Positions 54,139 through 63,262 are shown, counted from the first letter of the stretch. The stretch is 64,000 nt of DNA from Trinickia symbiotica (GCF_002934455.1 NZ_PTIR01000002.1:124001-188000), one strand, 5' to 3'. Notes: a model not told the origin generated them from the letters alone. Program-made: numbers and translations.

Positions 54139-55377
54139 TCACTTGCCCGCCGCGGCCATCGCTTGCGTAATCTTTTGCTGCGCCTGCCGCAGTGCGTCGT
54201 CCGGTGAGGCTTGGCCGGTCAGCGCGAGCTGCAATTGATCGCCAAGGATGCTCTCGATCTGCTGCCAGTCCTTCACGCGCGGCCGCGCACGGCCCGCTTC
54301 GAGCGCCTTCAACTGATCGGGATACCAGCGGTACTGGCGCACGAGCGCGACATCCTCGTACACGCTCTTGCGAGTCGGCGGAATGCCGAGCGCGGCCAAG
54401 CGCGTCTGCGTCTCGCGCGTGCTCAGGTACGCGAGGAAGTCCTGTGCAAGCTTTGCGTGCGGCGCGTCCTTCGGAATCGCCATTTGCCAGATGCCGAGCA
54501 TCGGCGCGGGGCCGGCGGTCTGCCCCGGCGGCGCCTGCAGCGCGATCTGGCCAGCCACGCGCGATTGCTTCGGATCGTCGAGCGCGGGAATCCACGCCGG
54601 CCAAACTTCGATTGCCTGCGCGGCGACGCCGCGCTGCAATGCGTCGCGCACCTCGGCCGCGCCGTAGACGTCGACATCCTGCGGCGCGGACGCCTTCAGC
54701 GCGAGGAACGTCTTGAGCGCCGCCTGCGCTTCGCGCGAATCGATCGTGACGTTGCCCGAGCGGTCGAGCACGTCGCCACCGTACGCCCACAGAATCGGCA
54801 AAAAGCCCGTTACGATCGGATTGCCCTTCGTGCCGCGGAAGACCACGCCCGACACGCTCTTGTCCGCGCCCCCGACGGTTCTCGCAATCTTCAACACGTC
54901 GTCCCAATTACGCGGCGGCTGCAGGTTGTATTTGGCGAGCAGGTCCTTCCGGTACGCGAACATCTCAACGTTGCCGACGATCGGCAGCGCGAACAGCTCG
55001 CCCGATGCGTTGCGTCCGAGCGCGACCGTGGAGGGGATCAGATCCGCGTCCGCGAGCGACGCCGGCAGCGGCTTCAGCCAGCCATTACCGATGAATTCGG
55101 GCGACCAGATGTCGTCCATCATCACGACATCATATGCACCGGTGCCCTCGCGCATCGACAGCTTGAGCTTCTGATAGAGATTCGCGTTCGGCAGCTTCAG
55201 CACCTCGATCTCGGTGCCTGGATGCAGCTTCGTGAAGCCGGCGACGGCTTCGGCGATGCCCTTGCCGTAGATGTCGTCGCGCCCGGCGATGACGAGGTCC
55301 GCGGCGACGGCATGCGACGCGGCAATAGAAACAGCAAGGGCGGCGGACAGCGCGCGCAGGCGGTTAAGCAGAGTCAT
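54139..55377 (-). CDS. ABC sugar-binding protein (family 1)
   Basis: 412 residues with a signal peptide (cleavage near SHAVAA-DL) and the family 1 pattern FTKLHPGTEIEVLKLPNANL, AYDVVMMDDIWSPEF and NGWLKPL. It delivers a sugar or polyol to the two permeases encoded downstream. The start is ATG 55377. A palindrome 26 bases upstream (55403) is a likely operator. The substrate is unknown. Confidence 0.92.
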   Translation of the reverse strand: MTLLNRLRALSAALAVSIAASHAVAADLVIAGRDDIYGKGIAEAVAGFTKLHPGTEIEVLKLPNANLYQKLKLSMREGTGAYDVVMMDDIWSPEFIGNGWLKPLPASLADADLIPSTVALGRNASGELFALPIVGNVEMFAYRKDLLAKYNLQPPRNWDDVLKIARTVGGADKSVSGVVFRGTKGNPIVTGFLPILWAYGGDVLDRSGNVTIDSREAQAALKTFLALKASAPQDVDVYGAAEVRDALQRGVAAQAIEVWPAWIPALDDPKQSRVAGQIALQAPPGQTAGPAPMLGIWQMAIPKDAPHAKLAQDFLAYLSTRETQTRLAALGIPPTRKSVYEDVALVRQYRWYPDQLKALEAGRARPRVKDWQQIESILGDQLQLALTGQASPDDALRQAQQKITQAMAAAGK

Positions 55378-55402
55378 GGTCTCTCTCACGATAGGCGCGA
55401 CG

Positions 55403-55418
55403 TTGCATACGTGTGCAA
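55403..55418. promoter_or_regulatory. Candidate operator TTGCATACGTGTGCAA
   Basis: A 16-base near-perfect palindrome with TTGCA/TGCAA arms around an ACGT-like centre, directly before the binding-protein gene. The form suits a LacI- or GntR-type sugar regulator, not encoded in the window. Confidence 0.6.
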
Positions 55419-55457
55419 CGCGGATTGTAGCCTGGGCGGCCAAAACGACCGTCATTG

Positions 55458-55474
55458 TTAACGCCGATCGTTAA
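55458..55474. promoter_or_regulatory. Inverted repeat TTAACG-N5-CGTTAA
   Basis: Perfect 6-bp arms separated by 5 bases, about 80 bases upstream of the ABC operon and 200 upstream of mobA. It could be a further regulatory site for either direction. Confidence 0.4.
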
Positions 55475-55622
55475 GGATTTATGGCAGGCGGCGGTACGGT
55501 AGGCGGCGCTGCCTGTGCCGTGAGAATTGACCGGTGATCATCGTCGATCGCATTCATTGCACTGATGCTCGGCCAACCGGAACCAAGGGTAAACGCCCAC
55601 GACGGCGATCCTTCCAAATAGT

Positions 55623-55662
55623 TGGCATACGGAGTATATTTCCATCACCGCGACGTATGCCA
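55623..55662. promoter_or_regulatory. 9-bp inverted repeat upstream of mobA
   Basis: TGGCATACG (55623-55631) and CGTATGCCA (55654-55662) pair perfectly, 22 bases apart, ending 16 bases before the mobA start codon. It is a candidate MobR (MarR-type) operator or a leader hairpin near the ribosome-binding site. Confidence 0.55.
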
Positions 55663-55678
55663 GCCAGAGGAAGACATC

Positions 55679-57673
55679 GTGCAATTTCATTTCAACGGTT
55701 TTTGTGCCGGCGATCCATCGATCGAGCCCGCCTTCAGCACCTCGCAGTCTGCGCAGATGCCCGATACGGTCGATGTGCTTATCGTCGGAAGCGGCCCCGC
55801 CGGACTGGTACTCGCCGCGCAACTGTCGCAATTCCCATCGATCAATACGCGCATCGTAGAGCGTCGTGATGGACCACTGCTGATGGGACAAGCAGACGGT
55901 GTAGCGTGCCGTACCGTCGAAATGTTTCAGGCGTTTGGCCTCAGTGAACGCTTGCTGAAAGAAGCCTACTGGGTCAATGAAACGGTATTCTGGCGACCCG
56001 ATGCAAACGATCGCGAAGCGATCAGCCGTGCCGGCCGCGTTCAAGACACCGAAACAGGCCTTTCAGAATTTCCGCACGTTATCGTCAATCAGGCCCGGAT
56101 ACAGGAATATCTCCTCGACGTAATGCGCCGCTCCGCGCGGCGGCTGGAGCCGGACTATGGTTTGGAAGTCGTGGAGGTTCAGCGCGACGATAGCCATGAG
56201 TATCCGGTGCGCGTCACGTTGCGGCGTACCCACCCCACTCGGTCTGATGAGGTCGCCGTGCGCGCGCGCTATGTCGTCGGTTGCGACGGCGCGCGCAGCC
56301 GTGTGCGCGCGGCGATCGGGCTGCGGCGTACCCACCCCACTCGGTCTGATGAGGTCGCCGTGCGCGCGCGCTATGTCGTCGGTTGCGACGGCGCGCGCAG
56401 CCGTGTGCGCGCGGCGATCGGGCAAACGCTTCGCGGCGATGCAGCCAATCATGCATGGGGCGTCATGGACGTTCTTGCCGTCACAGACTTCCCCGACATC
56501 CGGCTGAAAGCGGCCATCCAGTCTGCCAGCAACGGCAATCTGCTCGTCATTCCGCGCGAAGGTGGGTATCTCGTGCGCTTCTACGTCGATCTAGGGGAGG
56601 TCACGGCGGAGAACCGCGACAGCATCAGACAGATCACAGCCGATCGCATCATCGCGACGGCCCAGCGAATCCTCCGTCCCTATTCGCTCGAAGTGAAAGA
56701 GGTGGCATGGTTTTCGGTTTATGAGGTAGGGCAGCGCCTCACCGATCGCTTTGACGACGCCATTGCGGCGGATGGCACTGCCCGGGAACCTCGTGTGTTC
56801 ATCGCCGGCGATGCCTGTCATACGCATAGTGCGAAAGCGGGCCAAGGCATGAACGTTTCCATGCAGGACGGATTCAACCTAGGCTGGAAGCTCGCCGCGG
56901 TGCTGGATGAGCGCAGCGACGTCAACCTGTTGCGCACGTATTCGGACGAGCGCCAGCCCATTGCACAGGAACTGATCGATTTCGACAAGGAATGGTCGGC
57001 GATGATGGCTGCTCCGCCGAAAGATCCTGCCCGAGCAGAAGCGAGCGGCGTCGATCCCGCAGATTTGCAGGCGTATTTCATTCGAGCGGGTCGCTATACA
57101 GCAGGTATCGCAACACGTTACCGGCCTGGCATACTAACCGGCGAAGCCACGCACCAGGCGCTGGCAAAGGGCTTTTCGATCGGGACGCGTTTCCATTCGT
57201 TGCCGGTCATCCGGCTCGCGGATGCAAAGCCAATGCACCTCGGACACGTTGCGCAAGCAGACGGCCGCTGGCATTTGTACGCGTTCTCGGACGCGAATCG
57301 TAGCATGCTGCACGCTCTATGCGAGCACCTCGCGACATCCGCGGAATCAGTATTGCGACTCGTCACCCCGGTGGGCGCGGATGTCGACAGCGTGCTCGAC
57401 CTGCGGGCCGTGCTGCAACAACCGCATCGGGAAGTACGTCTGGAAGATCTGCCGAAGCTTTTGCTGCCGCGCAAAGGCCGCTATGGTCTGACCGACTATG
57501 AGAAAGCCTTTACTAGCGACGCGGGCATTGATATCTTCAACGAACGCGAAATCGACCGCGAGCGCGGCGCGCTGGTTGTGGTCCGCCCTGACCAGTACGT
57601 CGCGCACATTCTGCCTCTGGACGCCTACGCAGAGCTCACCGCTTTCTTCCGTCCGATATTCCGTATGCAGTGA
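55679..57673 (+). CDS. mobA: 3-hydroxybenzoate 4-monooxygenase with internal duplication
   Basis: An FAD-dependent hydroxylase that converts 3-hydroxybenzoate to protocatechuate with NADPH and O2. It resembles Comamonas testosteroni MobA over its whole length: VQFHFNGF start, GSGPAGLVLAAQL dinucleotide motif, FPHVIVNQARIQEYLL, VFIAGDACHTHSAKAGQGMN and the C-terminal thioredoxin-like domain ending GALVVVRPDQYVAHILPL. GTG 55679 has GAGGAAG upstream. It is 664 residues; about 34 residues are due to an exact in-frame tandem duplication of the segment containing the second FAD motif (GCDGARSRVRAAIG), around residues 181-248. The enzyme may be impaired or the repeat may be an assembly or clonal artefact. 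Confidence 0.93.
   Translation: MQFHFNGFCAGDPSIEPAFSTSQSAQMPDTVDVLIVGSGPAGLVLAAQLSQFPSINTRIVERRDGPLLMGQADGVACRTVEMFQAFGLSERLLKEAYWVNETVFWRPDANDREAISRAGRVQDTETGLSEFPHVIVNQARIQEYLLDVMRRSARRLEPDYGLEVVEVQRDDSHEYPVRVTLRRTHPTRSDEVAVRARYVVGCDGARSRVRAAIGLRRTHPTRSDEVAVRARYVVGCDGARSRVRAAIGQTLRGDAANHAWGVMDVLAVTDFPDIRLKAAIQSASNGNLLVIPREGGYLVRFYVDLGEVTAENRDSIRQITADRIIATAQRILRPYSLEVKEVAWFSVYEVGQRLTDRFDDAIAADGTAREPRVFIAGDACHTHSAKAGQGMNVSMQDGFNLGWKLAAVLDERSDVNLLRTYSDERQPIAQELIDFDKEWSAMMAAPPKDPARAEASGVDPADLQAYFIRAGRYTAGIATRYRPGILTGEATHQALAKGFSIGTRFHSLPVIRLADAKPMHLGHVAQADGRWHLYAFSDANRSMLHALCEHLATSAESVLRLVTPVGADVDSVLDLRAVLQQPHREVRLEDLPKLLLPRKGRYGLTDYEKAFTSDAGIDIFNEREIDRERGALVVVRPDQYVAHILPLDAYAELTAFFRPIFRMQ
56220..56423 (+). 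repeat. Perfect 2 x 102-bp tandem duplication inside mobA
   Basis: Bases 56220-56321 and 56322-56423 are identical. The unit is 34 codons and in frame, and covers the DEVAVRARYVVGCDGARSRV region. No mismatch separates the copies, so the event is recent or artefactual. Confidence 0.97.
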
Positions 57674-58134
57674 CACACCTCGAGACTTCGAAATTGCCGA
57701 TCAAGAACGACAATGCAAAAGCACTCGCCAAGTTCACGGGGAGTCTCGTGCGTCGCGCGCAACAGCGTCACGTAGCGCTATGGCTCGAGGAAGTATCCAC
57801 CGAGATCACGAGCGTCCAGTACGCGGCACTTGAAGTCTTGCAACAAACATCCGGTGTGAATCAGCGTCAGCTTGGCGATGAGCTCGATGTGGACCGTTCG
57901 ACTATCGCCGATCTTGTCGCACGTATGGTCCGCAATGGACTGATCGAGCGTTCCGACGATCCCGTCGACAAGCGCAGTTACGTGCTGTTTCTCACAGCAG
58001 AAGGCAAAAGACAGTTAGCCGCGCTACGCCCGCGTGTCGAAACAGTGGAGCGTATCCTCACTGCACGGCTGAGCCCCCGGGAGCGTATCGAGCTGCGCCG
58101 GCTACTTTCCGCATTGCTGCAGGAGCGGACATAG
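57670..58134 (+). CDS. mobR: MarR-family regulator (MobR-like)
   Basis: 154 residues with the MarR winged helix (VNQRQLGDELDVDRSTIADL, DDPVDKRSYVLFLTAEGKRQ). GTG 57670 overlaps the mobA stop by 4 bases (GTGA), so the two are coupled. In C. testosteroni MobR represses mobA and is released by 3-hydroxybenzoate. Here it is downstream rather than divergent, so it would be autoregulated through the mobA promoter. Confidence 0.88.
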   Translation: MTHLETSKLPIKNDNAKALAKFTGSLVRRAQQRHVALWLEEVSTEITSVQYAALEVLQQTSGVNQRQLGDELDVDRSTIADLVARMVRNGLIERSDDPVDKRSYVLFLTAEGKRQLAALRPRVETVERILTARLSPRERIELRRLLSALLQERT

Positions 58135-58247
58135 TGTGTGGCCTTTCTCCATTTAGCAAGCGCCTCTTGACTTGAGATGGGGGCGCTCCGTTGATCAACT
58201 GCAACTCGCGGCAACGAGCGCTTTCAATCGATATCTTCGAGCTAGCT

Positions 58248-59618
58248 TCAACTGGTCGCCGGGGCGTCCCGCGCATCGGACGCGCCAATACGTTCCGTCC
58301 AACGCCCCAAGACGAAAAGCGCTAGTGCGCCACCCAGCGCCGGGGCCGCGATTGTGGCAAACAGCGTCTGCCCTTGCCCGAATTCCGCCATCATGAATGC
58401 GCCGGCCATCGATCCGACGATCGAGCCAATCCTCCCGCTGGCCACTGCCCAGCTGACACCTGTCGCTCTCGCCGATGTCGGATAACTGATGGCTGCCAGC
58501 AGGTTCAACCCGTTCTGGCCGCCCGCTACGCCGAAGCCGACGAGAAAGACCGCGGCGCTCGCCCAAACTTGGTCGGCCAGCAAAAAGCCAACCGCCGTCA
58601 GAGCTATGGCAGCGCCCAGGTACATGACAAATAGCACCCTATGCGGATTCAGGCGATCCATCAGGATGGCTGCGATGACGCCACCGAAAATGCCGCCCAC
58701 TGGCAAGAGCGTACTGATGCGAGCCGCGGTCGAGATACCATAGCCTGCGTCTTTCAGGACGCTCGGCAACCAGCTCGTCAGCAGATAAATAACGAACATT
58801 GAACCGAAAAAGGCGCCCCAAAGCAGCAAAGTGCGCGGCGCCTGCCCCTCGACAAACAGTCGCGAGACCGGTGACCGGTCGTTCGCCGCTGACTCCGCTT
58901 TGACAAACGTCACTTTCTGCCAGTCGGTCGTACCAGTCATCTTCGCGACTACACTCAAAAGCGCTCCCCTATATCGCGACCGGCCGACCATGAAACGAAC
59001 AGACTCAGGAAGCAGCCACGCGAGCAGTGGCAAGAGCAGCAGCGGCACGAACGCACCGATCAGCAAGAGCACTCGCCATCCAAATACCGGAATGACGTGA
59101 CTGGCTACCTCGCCGCTGAGCGCCAATCCGAAGGCAAAGCCGCTGGAACTCAGCGTGACCATCAGCATGCGACACCGCGCCGGCGAATATTCGGAGCTCA
59201 GCGTAATACAGGTTGGCATGGCCCCACCCAAGCCAACGCCTGTGACAAAGCGTAGCGCGATGAACATGCCGATCGACTTCGAAGCGGCCGTAGCCAGCGT
59301 AGCCAATGCGAAAACGAGCACCGACAGCAGCAGCACCTTTTTTCGCCCGTATGTGTCAGCCAGTGGTCCTAACAAGAAACTGCCGCACATGAGACCAAGC
59401 AGCCCAGCACCGAAGGCGGGCGACAATTGGCTCGCCGCCAAACCCCATTCTCCCCGCAACGACGGTGCGATGTACCCGACCACGGCCGTATCGAAGCCAT
59501 CCACGAGTACAACCAGGAAACACATCGTCAATATGACGATCTGAAAGCGCGACACCTTTACGGTGTCAATGATTGCGCCGATATCAGCGGTTCTGCCGTT
59601 CATTTGTCGCTTCTCCAT
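58248..59618 (-). CDS. AAHS-family transporter, probably 3-hydroxybenzoate
   Basis: 456 residues and 12 TM helices with the aromatic-acid symporter signature DGFDTAVVGYIAPSL in TM1, GPLADTYGRKKVL in the TM2-3 loop, and ITLSSEYSPARCR. It converges on mobR and follows a porin gene by 16 bases, so a porin plus symporter uptake unit for 3-hydroxybenzoate is likely. Start ATG 59618 (or 59603). Confidence 0.9.
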   Translation of the reverse strand: MEKRQMNGRTADIGAIIDTVKVSRFQIVILTMCFLVVLVDGFDTAVVGYIAPSLRGEWGLAASQLSPAFGAGLLGLMCGSFLLGPLADTYGRKKVLLLSVLVFALATLATAASKSIGMFIALRFVTGVGLGGAMPTCITLSSEYSPARCRMLMVTLSSSGFAFGLALSGEVASHVIPVFGWRVLLLIGAFVPLLLLPLLAWLLPESVRFMVGRSRYRGALLSVVAKMTGTTDWQKVTFVKAESAANDRSPVSRLFVEGQAPRTLLLWGAFFGSMFVIYLLTSWLPSVLKDAGYGISTAARISTLLPVGGIFGGVIAAILMDRLNPHRVLFVMYLGAAIALTAVGFLLADQVWASAAVFLVGFGVAGGQNGLNLLAAISYPTSARATGVSWAVASGRIGSIVGSMAGAFMMAEFGQGQTLFATIAAPALGGALALFVLGRWTERIGASDARDAPATS

Positions 59619-59634
59619 GTCACCTTCCCATACC

Positions 59635-60777
59635 TCAGAAAAAGTGCCGAATACCGATCATGACACCCGTTTGATTGACACCTGCCATCGGCAAAGAGGA
59701 AGTGCCGGCAGTACCTCCATCGACCGTAAAAATACCTTTGCTTTGATTGAAGACTCGCCCGGCAGTGACGTACACCGAACTGCGTTTCGAAAGGAAATAC
59801 ATCGCGCGCGCGGCGATGACAGAAGCGCCAACGGCGTGTGCTGTCACATTCAATTTGCCAAACTGAGCGTCCAGAGCCACTTCCGGAACGACTAAATATG
59901 AAGCGCCAAGCCACCAATAGTTGCTATTCACGTCGTAAACCCCAGGTGTCTGCAAGCCATGATTGATTCGATGAAGAAACCCCGCACCCACCGTCACGCT
60001 ACCGAGCTTCACATAGCCGTCTGCAACACTGCGCGTGTCTGTTTGAGAACTACTGGGCAATGGTGACCCACTGCCGGCACCGCCGTAATTCCGGTCCACG
60101 GCCACCGCCACGCCCCACCTTGCCGCTTCATATTTCAACATTGCGGATAGTGCCTTGCAGGCGCGCCAGTCAGTCGGCGACTGGCCCGCGCATCCCCCGG
60201 CGGCTGCAGGCGCGACTGAGTCGCGGCCAAACGAAAAAGCCACACCGAATGAAAGCCCCGACGACGAAAAAATGTAGGCGATCGAATTGTCCACGCGAGG
60301 GGCGCCAGCCAGGTAAGGATCGAGCAGGCCGGCGCTATATATATTGGGTGCTAATGTATCCCCGGGTATCCCCCAGAAAATCTGCGAATATTGGCGCCCA
60401 AGAGACAGCGTCCCCCAGCGCCCCGAGAGCCCGACGAAAGCTTGTCGACCGAACAAACGGCCACTTTGGTTCAAGGTGCCCTGTTGAGGAGCGAATCCTG
60501 ATTCCAGTACAAAAAGAGCTTTTAGTCCTCCACCAAGGTCCTCGCTTCCGCGGATTCCCCATCTCGAAGGAAGCGTTCCCGTAAGCGTCGGCACCAGCGC
60601 TGCGTTCGACTTCTGTTTACCTATATTTGTCACATATTCGATGCCGGTGTCGATAATCCCGTATAACGTCACATTTGGCTGAGCCAAGGCCGCTCTCGAG
60701 ATGAACATCGTCATCAATATAAAAATGACCCTAACGAAATGACTTGCCCACCTCCGCCACCATCCAAGCGTCCTCAT
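59635..60777 (-). CDS. Outer-membrane porin (Gram-negative trimeric type)
   Basis: 380 residues: an N-terminal signal (cleavage near AALA-QPN), VTLYGIIDTGIEYVTN as first strand, SRWGIRGSEDLGGGLKALF, FGRQAFVGLSGRWGTLSLGRQ and the C-terminal GIRHFF with terminal Phe, all typical of Burkholderia OmpC-like porins. First gene of an operon with the aromatic-acid transporter, so it may admit the same substrate. Confidence 0.93.
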   Translation of the reverse strand: MRTLGWWRRWASHFVRVIFILMTMFISRAALAQPNVTLYGIIDTGIEYVTNIGKQKSNAALVPTLTGTLPSRWGIRGSEDLGGGLKALFVLESGFAPQQGTLNQSGRLFGRQAFVGLSGRWGTLSLGRQYSQIFWGIPGDTLAPNIYSAGLLDPYLAGAPRVDNSIAYIFSSSGLSFGVAFSFGRDSVAPAAAGGCAGQSPTDWRACKALSAMLKYEAARWGVAVAVDRNYGGAGSGSPLPSSSQTDTRSVADGYVKLGSVTVGAGFLHRINHGLQTPGVYDVNSNYWWLGASYLVVPEVALDAQFGKLNVTAHAVGASVIAARAMYFLSKRSSVYVTAGRVFNQSKGIFTVDGGTAGTSSLPMAGVNQTGVMIGIRHFF

Positions 60778-61082
60778 CCATTGTCTCCGAATATAGTTCT
60801 AGCTTCATAAAAGAATTTATAGTTTATTAATATTTATAGTTATCGACACACAAATGGAAATCTCCGGCGCCCTCCCTCCCACAGTGCTCAGTTACGCGAA
60901 GTAACCTGAGGCGAGCTGTCATATAAATTTGAAATCATGACCGATTGAGATATAAAATTTGACGCGATATTTATGCGGCTGATTCTCACACAAATTCATA
61001 CCCGCAGACAGTTTTGTTGAACTACCTTGATTAGCACTCCTAAACTAATAAACGATCGGCACCTTGCCCGTTGCGAACGGGC
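60778..61082. promoter_or_regulatory. AT-rich regulatory region upstream of the porin
   Basis: Much more AT-rich than its surroundings. It holds a hairpin-like inverted repeat at 60887-60910 (CTCA-GTTAC / GTAAC-CTGAG with one extra base) and a direct repeat of ATATAAATTTGA (60921) and ATATAAAATTTGA (60950), 29 bases apart. TATAAAT-like -10 boxes for the porin lie near 60800-60845. At 61066-61082 GCCCGTT / AACGGGC forms a short hairpin at the end of the reductase gene, without a T-run. Confidence 0.5.
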
Positions 61083-62306
61083 TTAGGCGATCTCTGCCAG
61101 CGGCATGGAAGCGTCCACTAGAGCTTCGGGACGAGCTTCCAGTCCATTCATAACGAGTCTGCGTCCTTGAACGTAGTCCTTGACGGAATTGACGCAATCA
61201 AGCGCGACAACTCGCCCCTGCTTCAGGTACACCACCGAGAAGGATCCACTTGCACGTTCACCGCGTACTACAGCCAGATCGTGTCCGCTGGACAGACCCA
61301 CCGTCTGCAACTTGAGATCGTATTGATTCGACCAGAACCAGGGAACCGCGTTGTACTCCGTCGGTCTTCCCGCAATCGAATTTGCAGCGGTATTGGCCAT
61401 GTCGACCGCGTTTTGCACTGACTCGAGGCGAATGTCGGCATTGCCTGCAAAGCGGCTCTCGTGTAAAGCACAGTCACCGATCGCATAGACGTCGGGCAGC
61501 GATGTTCGACAGTACCCGTCCACTTTTACACCGTTTCCGCCCTCCGCACCTGCAGCGAGTAGGGGCTCGACCGCCGGAACGATGCCGATTCCAACAACGA
61601 CCATTTCCACCGGAAGTATCTCGTCGTCAACGAGACGCACTCCAGTGACACGTCCGTCGCTACCGACAAAAGAAGCGACGCCTGTGCCTAGACGTATCTC
61701 AACGCCGCGCGCCCGATGTACGGACTCATAAAAGCGCGACAGCGGTTCACCGGCCACGCGGGCGAGAACCCGATCGAGCGCTTCGACTATGACCACTCGC
61801 TTACCCAGCTTCGTCAATGCTGCAGCGGCTTCGAGTCCGATATAGCCACCGCCGACCACGGCGACGCGCTCGACACGCGTTAGCTCACCGAGCATGCGGT
61901 CGATATCGGCGCGCGTACGCACCGTGTGTACACCGCCCAGGTCGAAACCGTGGCAAGTCAGCTGCCGAGGGACACCACCCGTCGCCCAAACCAAAGTGCG
62001 GTAGCCGATTCGCGCACCGCCGGCAGTTGTCACCGCATGCGCGTCGGGGTCGACATCGACGACGCGCTGCCCGAGCAACATAGTCACTCTTCGCTCGCGC
62101 CAGAAGTGCGGAGGGCGGATAAGCAGTCGTTCGAACTCCTTCGCACCCAACAGATACTCCTTGGAAAGCGGCGGGCGTTCGTACGGCAACTCCGGTTCCG
62201 CGCCCAGAATGGCAATGGAACCCTCAACGTGCGCTTGTCGAAGCGCGATTGCAGTTTGTGCACCACCGTGCCCGGCACCGACGATCAGAATGTCATAACA
62301 CCTCAT
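61083..62306 (-). CDS. Ferredoxin reductase (FAD/NAD-linked, oxygenase type)
   Basis: 407 residues with an FAD-binding GAGHGGAQTAIALRQ, PYERPPLSKEYL, an NAD-binding VVGGGYIGLEAAAAL and the second FAD motif VYAIGDCALHE. This is the architecture of ferredoxin reductases of Rieske dioxygenases and of rubredoxin/putidaredoxin reductases. It is the last gene of the redox operon and would pass electrons from NAD(P)H to the [2Fe-2S] proteins encoded upstream. Confidence 0.92.
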   Translation of the reverse strand: MRCYDILIVGAGHGGAQTAIALRQAHVEGSIAILGAEPELPYERPPLSKEYLLGAKEFERLLIRPPHFWRERRVTMLLGQRVVDVDPDAHAVTTAGGARIGYRTLVWATGGVPRQLTCHGFDLGGVHTVRTRADIDRMLGELTRVERVAVVGGGYIGLEAAAALTKLGKRVVIVEALDRVLARVAGEPLSRFYESVHRARGVEIRLGTGVASFVGSDGRVTGVRLVDDEILPVEMVVVGIGIVPAVEPLLAAGAEGGNGVKVDGYCRTSLPDVYAIGDCALHESRFAGNADIRLESVQNAVDMANTAANSIAGRPTEYNAVPWFWSNQYDLKLQTVGLSSGHDLAVVRGERASGSFSVVYLKQGRVVALDCVNSVKDYVQGRRLVMNGLEARPEALVDASMPLAEIA

Positions 62307-62405
62307 TTTTCCCTCTGCTAAGCAGCCTCGCCGAACCCGAGATAGTTGCGGCGATCCGGCTCGCGTCTCGACTTTCCGTATGGCACTTCGCGCTTCCCAC
62401 GGGCT

Positions 62406-62720
62406 TCAGCCCTCCGGGGCAACGGTCGCCCCGAGGCCATCGAGATCGCTCGTGAGCACGATTTGGCAGGACAGTCTCGAATGTTCGTTGCGATGAGTCG
62501 ACGTATCGAGAAGAGCTGACTCGTCGTCAGATATTGGCGGCAGTCGATTTTGAAACGCTGGATCGATATAAACGTGGCACGTGGCGCACGATAGACAACC
62601 GCCACATAGTGCAAGAATTTCGTCCGCGCCCGATGCCCGAATGGCCTCCATGAGGGAGACGCCACCAGGCGACTCAACGGAAATTGCACACCCCTGCCTG
62701 GTCGTCAACGTAAATTTCAA
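62406..62720 (-). CDS. [2Fe-2S] ferredoxin, adrenodoxin/putidaredoxin type
   Basis: 104 residues. The cluster ligands are in LCGGCLSCATCHVY and the distant Cys in RLSCQIVL, spaced as in vertebrate-type/putidaredoxin ferredoxins, which usually serve P450s or oxygenases. It lies 99 bases before the reductase gene in the same operon. The 189 bases upstream, to the Rieske gene, hold nothing recognisable. Confidence 0.93.
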   Translation of the reverse strand: MKFTLTTRQGCAISVESPGGVSLMEAIRASGADEILALCGGCLSCATCHVYIDPAFQNRLPPISDDESALLDTSTHRNEHSRLSCQIVLTSDLDGLGATVAPEG

Positions 62721-62909
62721 GACTGTGCCTCCTTCAGATCATTTCCACACGTTCATCGCACTTCCTCGCGATCCGTTGTGCACTACGGCATCGGTCCGAG
62801 AAAGGAGCCGGACTACAGCTCCCAATTGCCTGGAAACTGTTTAGTCGATACGGCTCTGATTCTGTAGTCGGTCGGGCGGGCGACCGACTACGCAAAGCCG
62901 CCGTTGCCT

Positions 62910-63260
62910 TCATACGTTGTTTGAAATCCCGACGTAGATGTTTCCGTCCGCCAATTCGACGGCGAATGTCTCGAGGTGCATGATGCTGTCGCAACCTACT
63001 GTCTCGCCGGTCGCTGTATTGAACCTTAGGAAGTGCCACGGACAGACGACCTCGCCATCAACGACGCGTCCGAACTTCAATGGCCCTTGCATATGCGGGC
63101 ACCGGCTATCGAACGCAACGATTTTGCCGTGCGCGGCCGCCCTGGCAAGCGCTATCGTGCGGCCGTTAATGCCGCGCGTGATGATCGACCCGTCATTCGG
63201 AATCTCGGTTTCTGCACAAGCGAGCACATACCCCTGTGAGACCCAATCAATACCCTGCAT
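62910..63260 (-). CDS. Rieske [2Fe-2S] ferredoxin
   Basis: 116 residues with the Rieske ligands in RCPHMQGPL (Cys-x-His) and VCPWHFLRFN (Cys-x2-His). Length and fold are those of stand-alone Rieske ferredoxins of oxygenase systems. ATG 63260 follows the stop of the upstream gene by 2 bases. Presence of a second ferredoxin in the same operon is unusual and suggests two electron-transfer branches. Confidence 0.92.
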   Translation of the reverse strand: MQGIDWVSQGYVLACAETEIPNDGSIITRGINGRTIALARAAAHGKIVAFDSRCPHMQGPLKFGRVVDGEVVCPWHFLRFNTATGETVGCDSIMHLETFAVELADGNIYVGISNNV

Positions 63261-63262
63261 GG

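Noticed and set aside
58140-58247. AGCGCC / GGCGCT as terminator between mobR and the transporter
   Set aside because: Short arms, long loop and no T-run in either direction.
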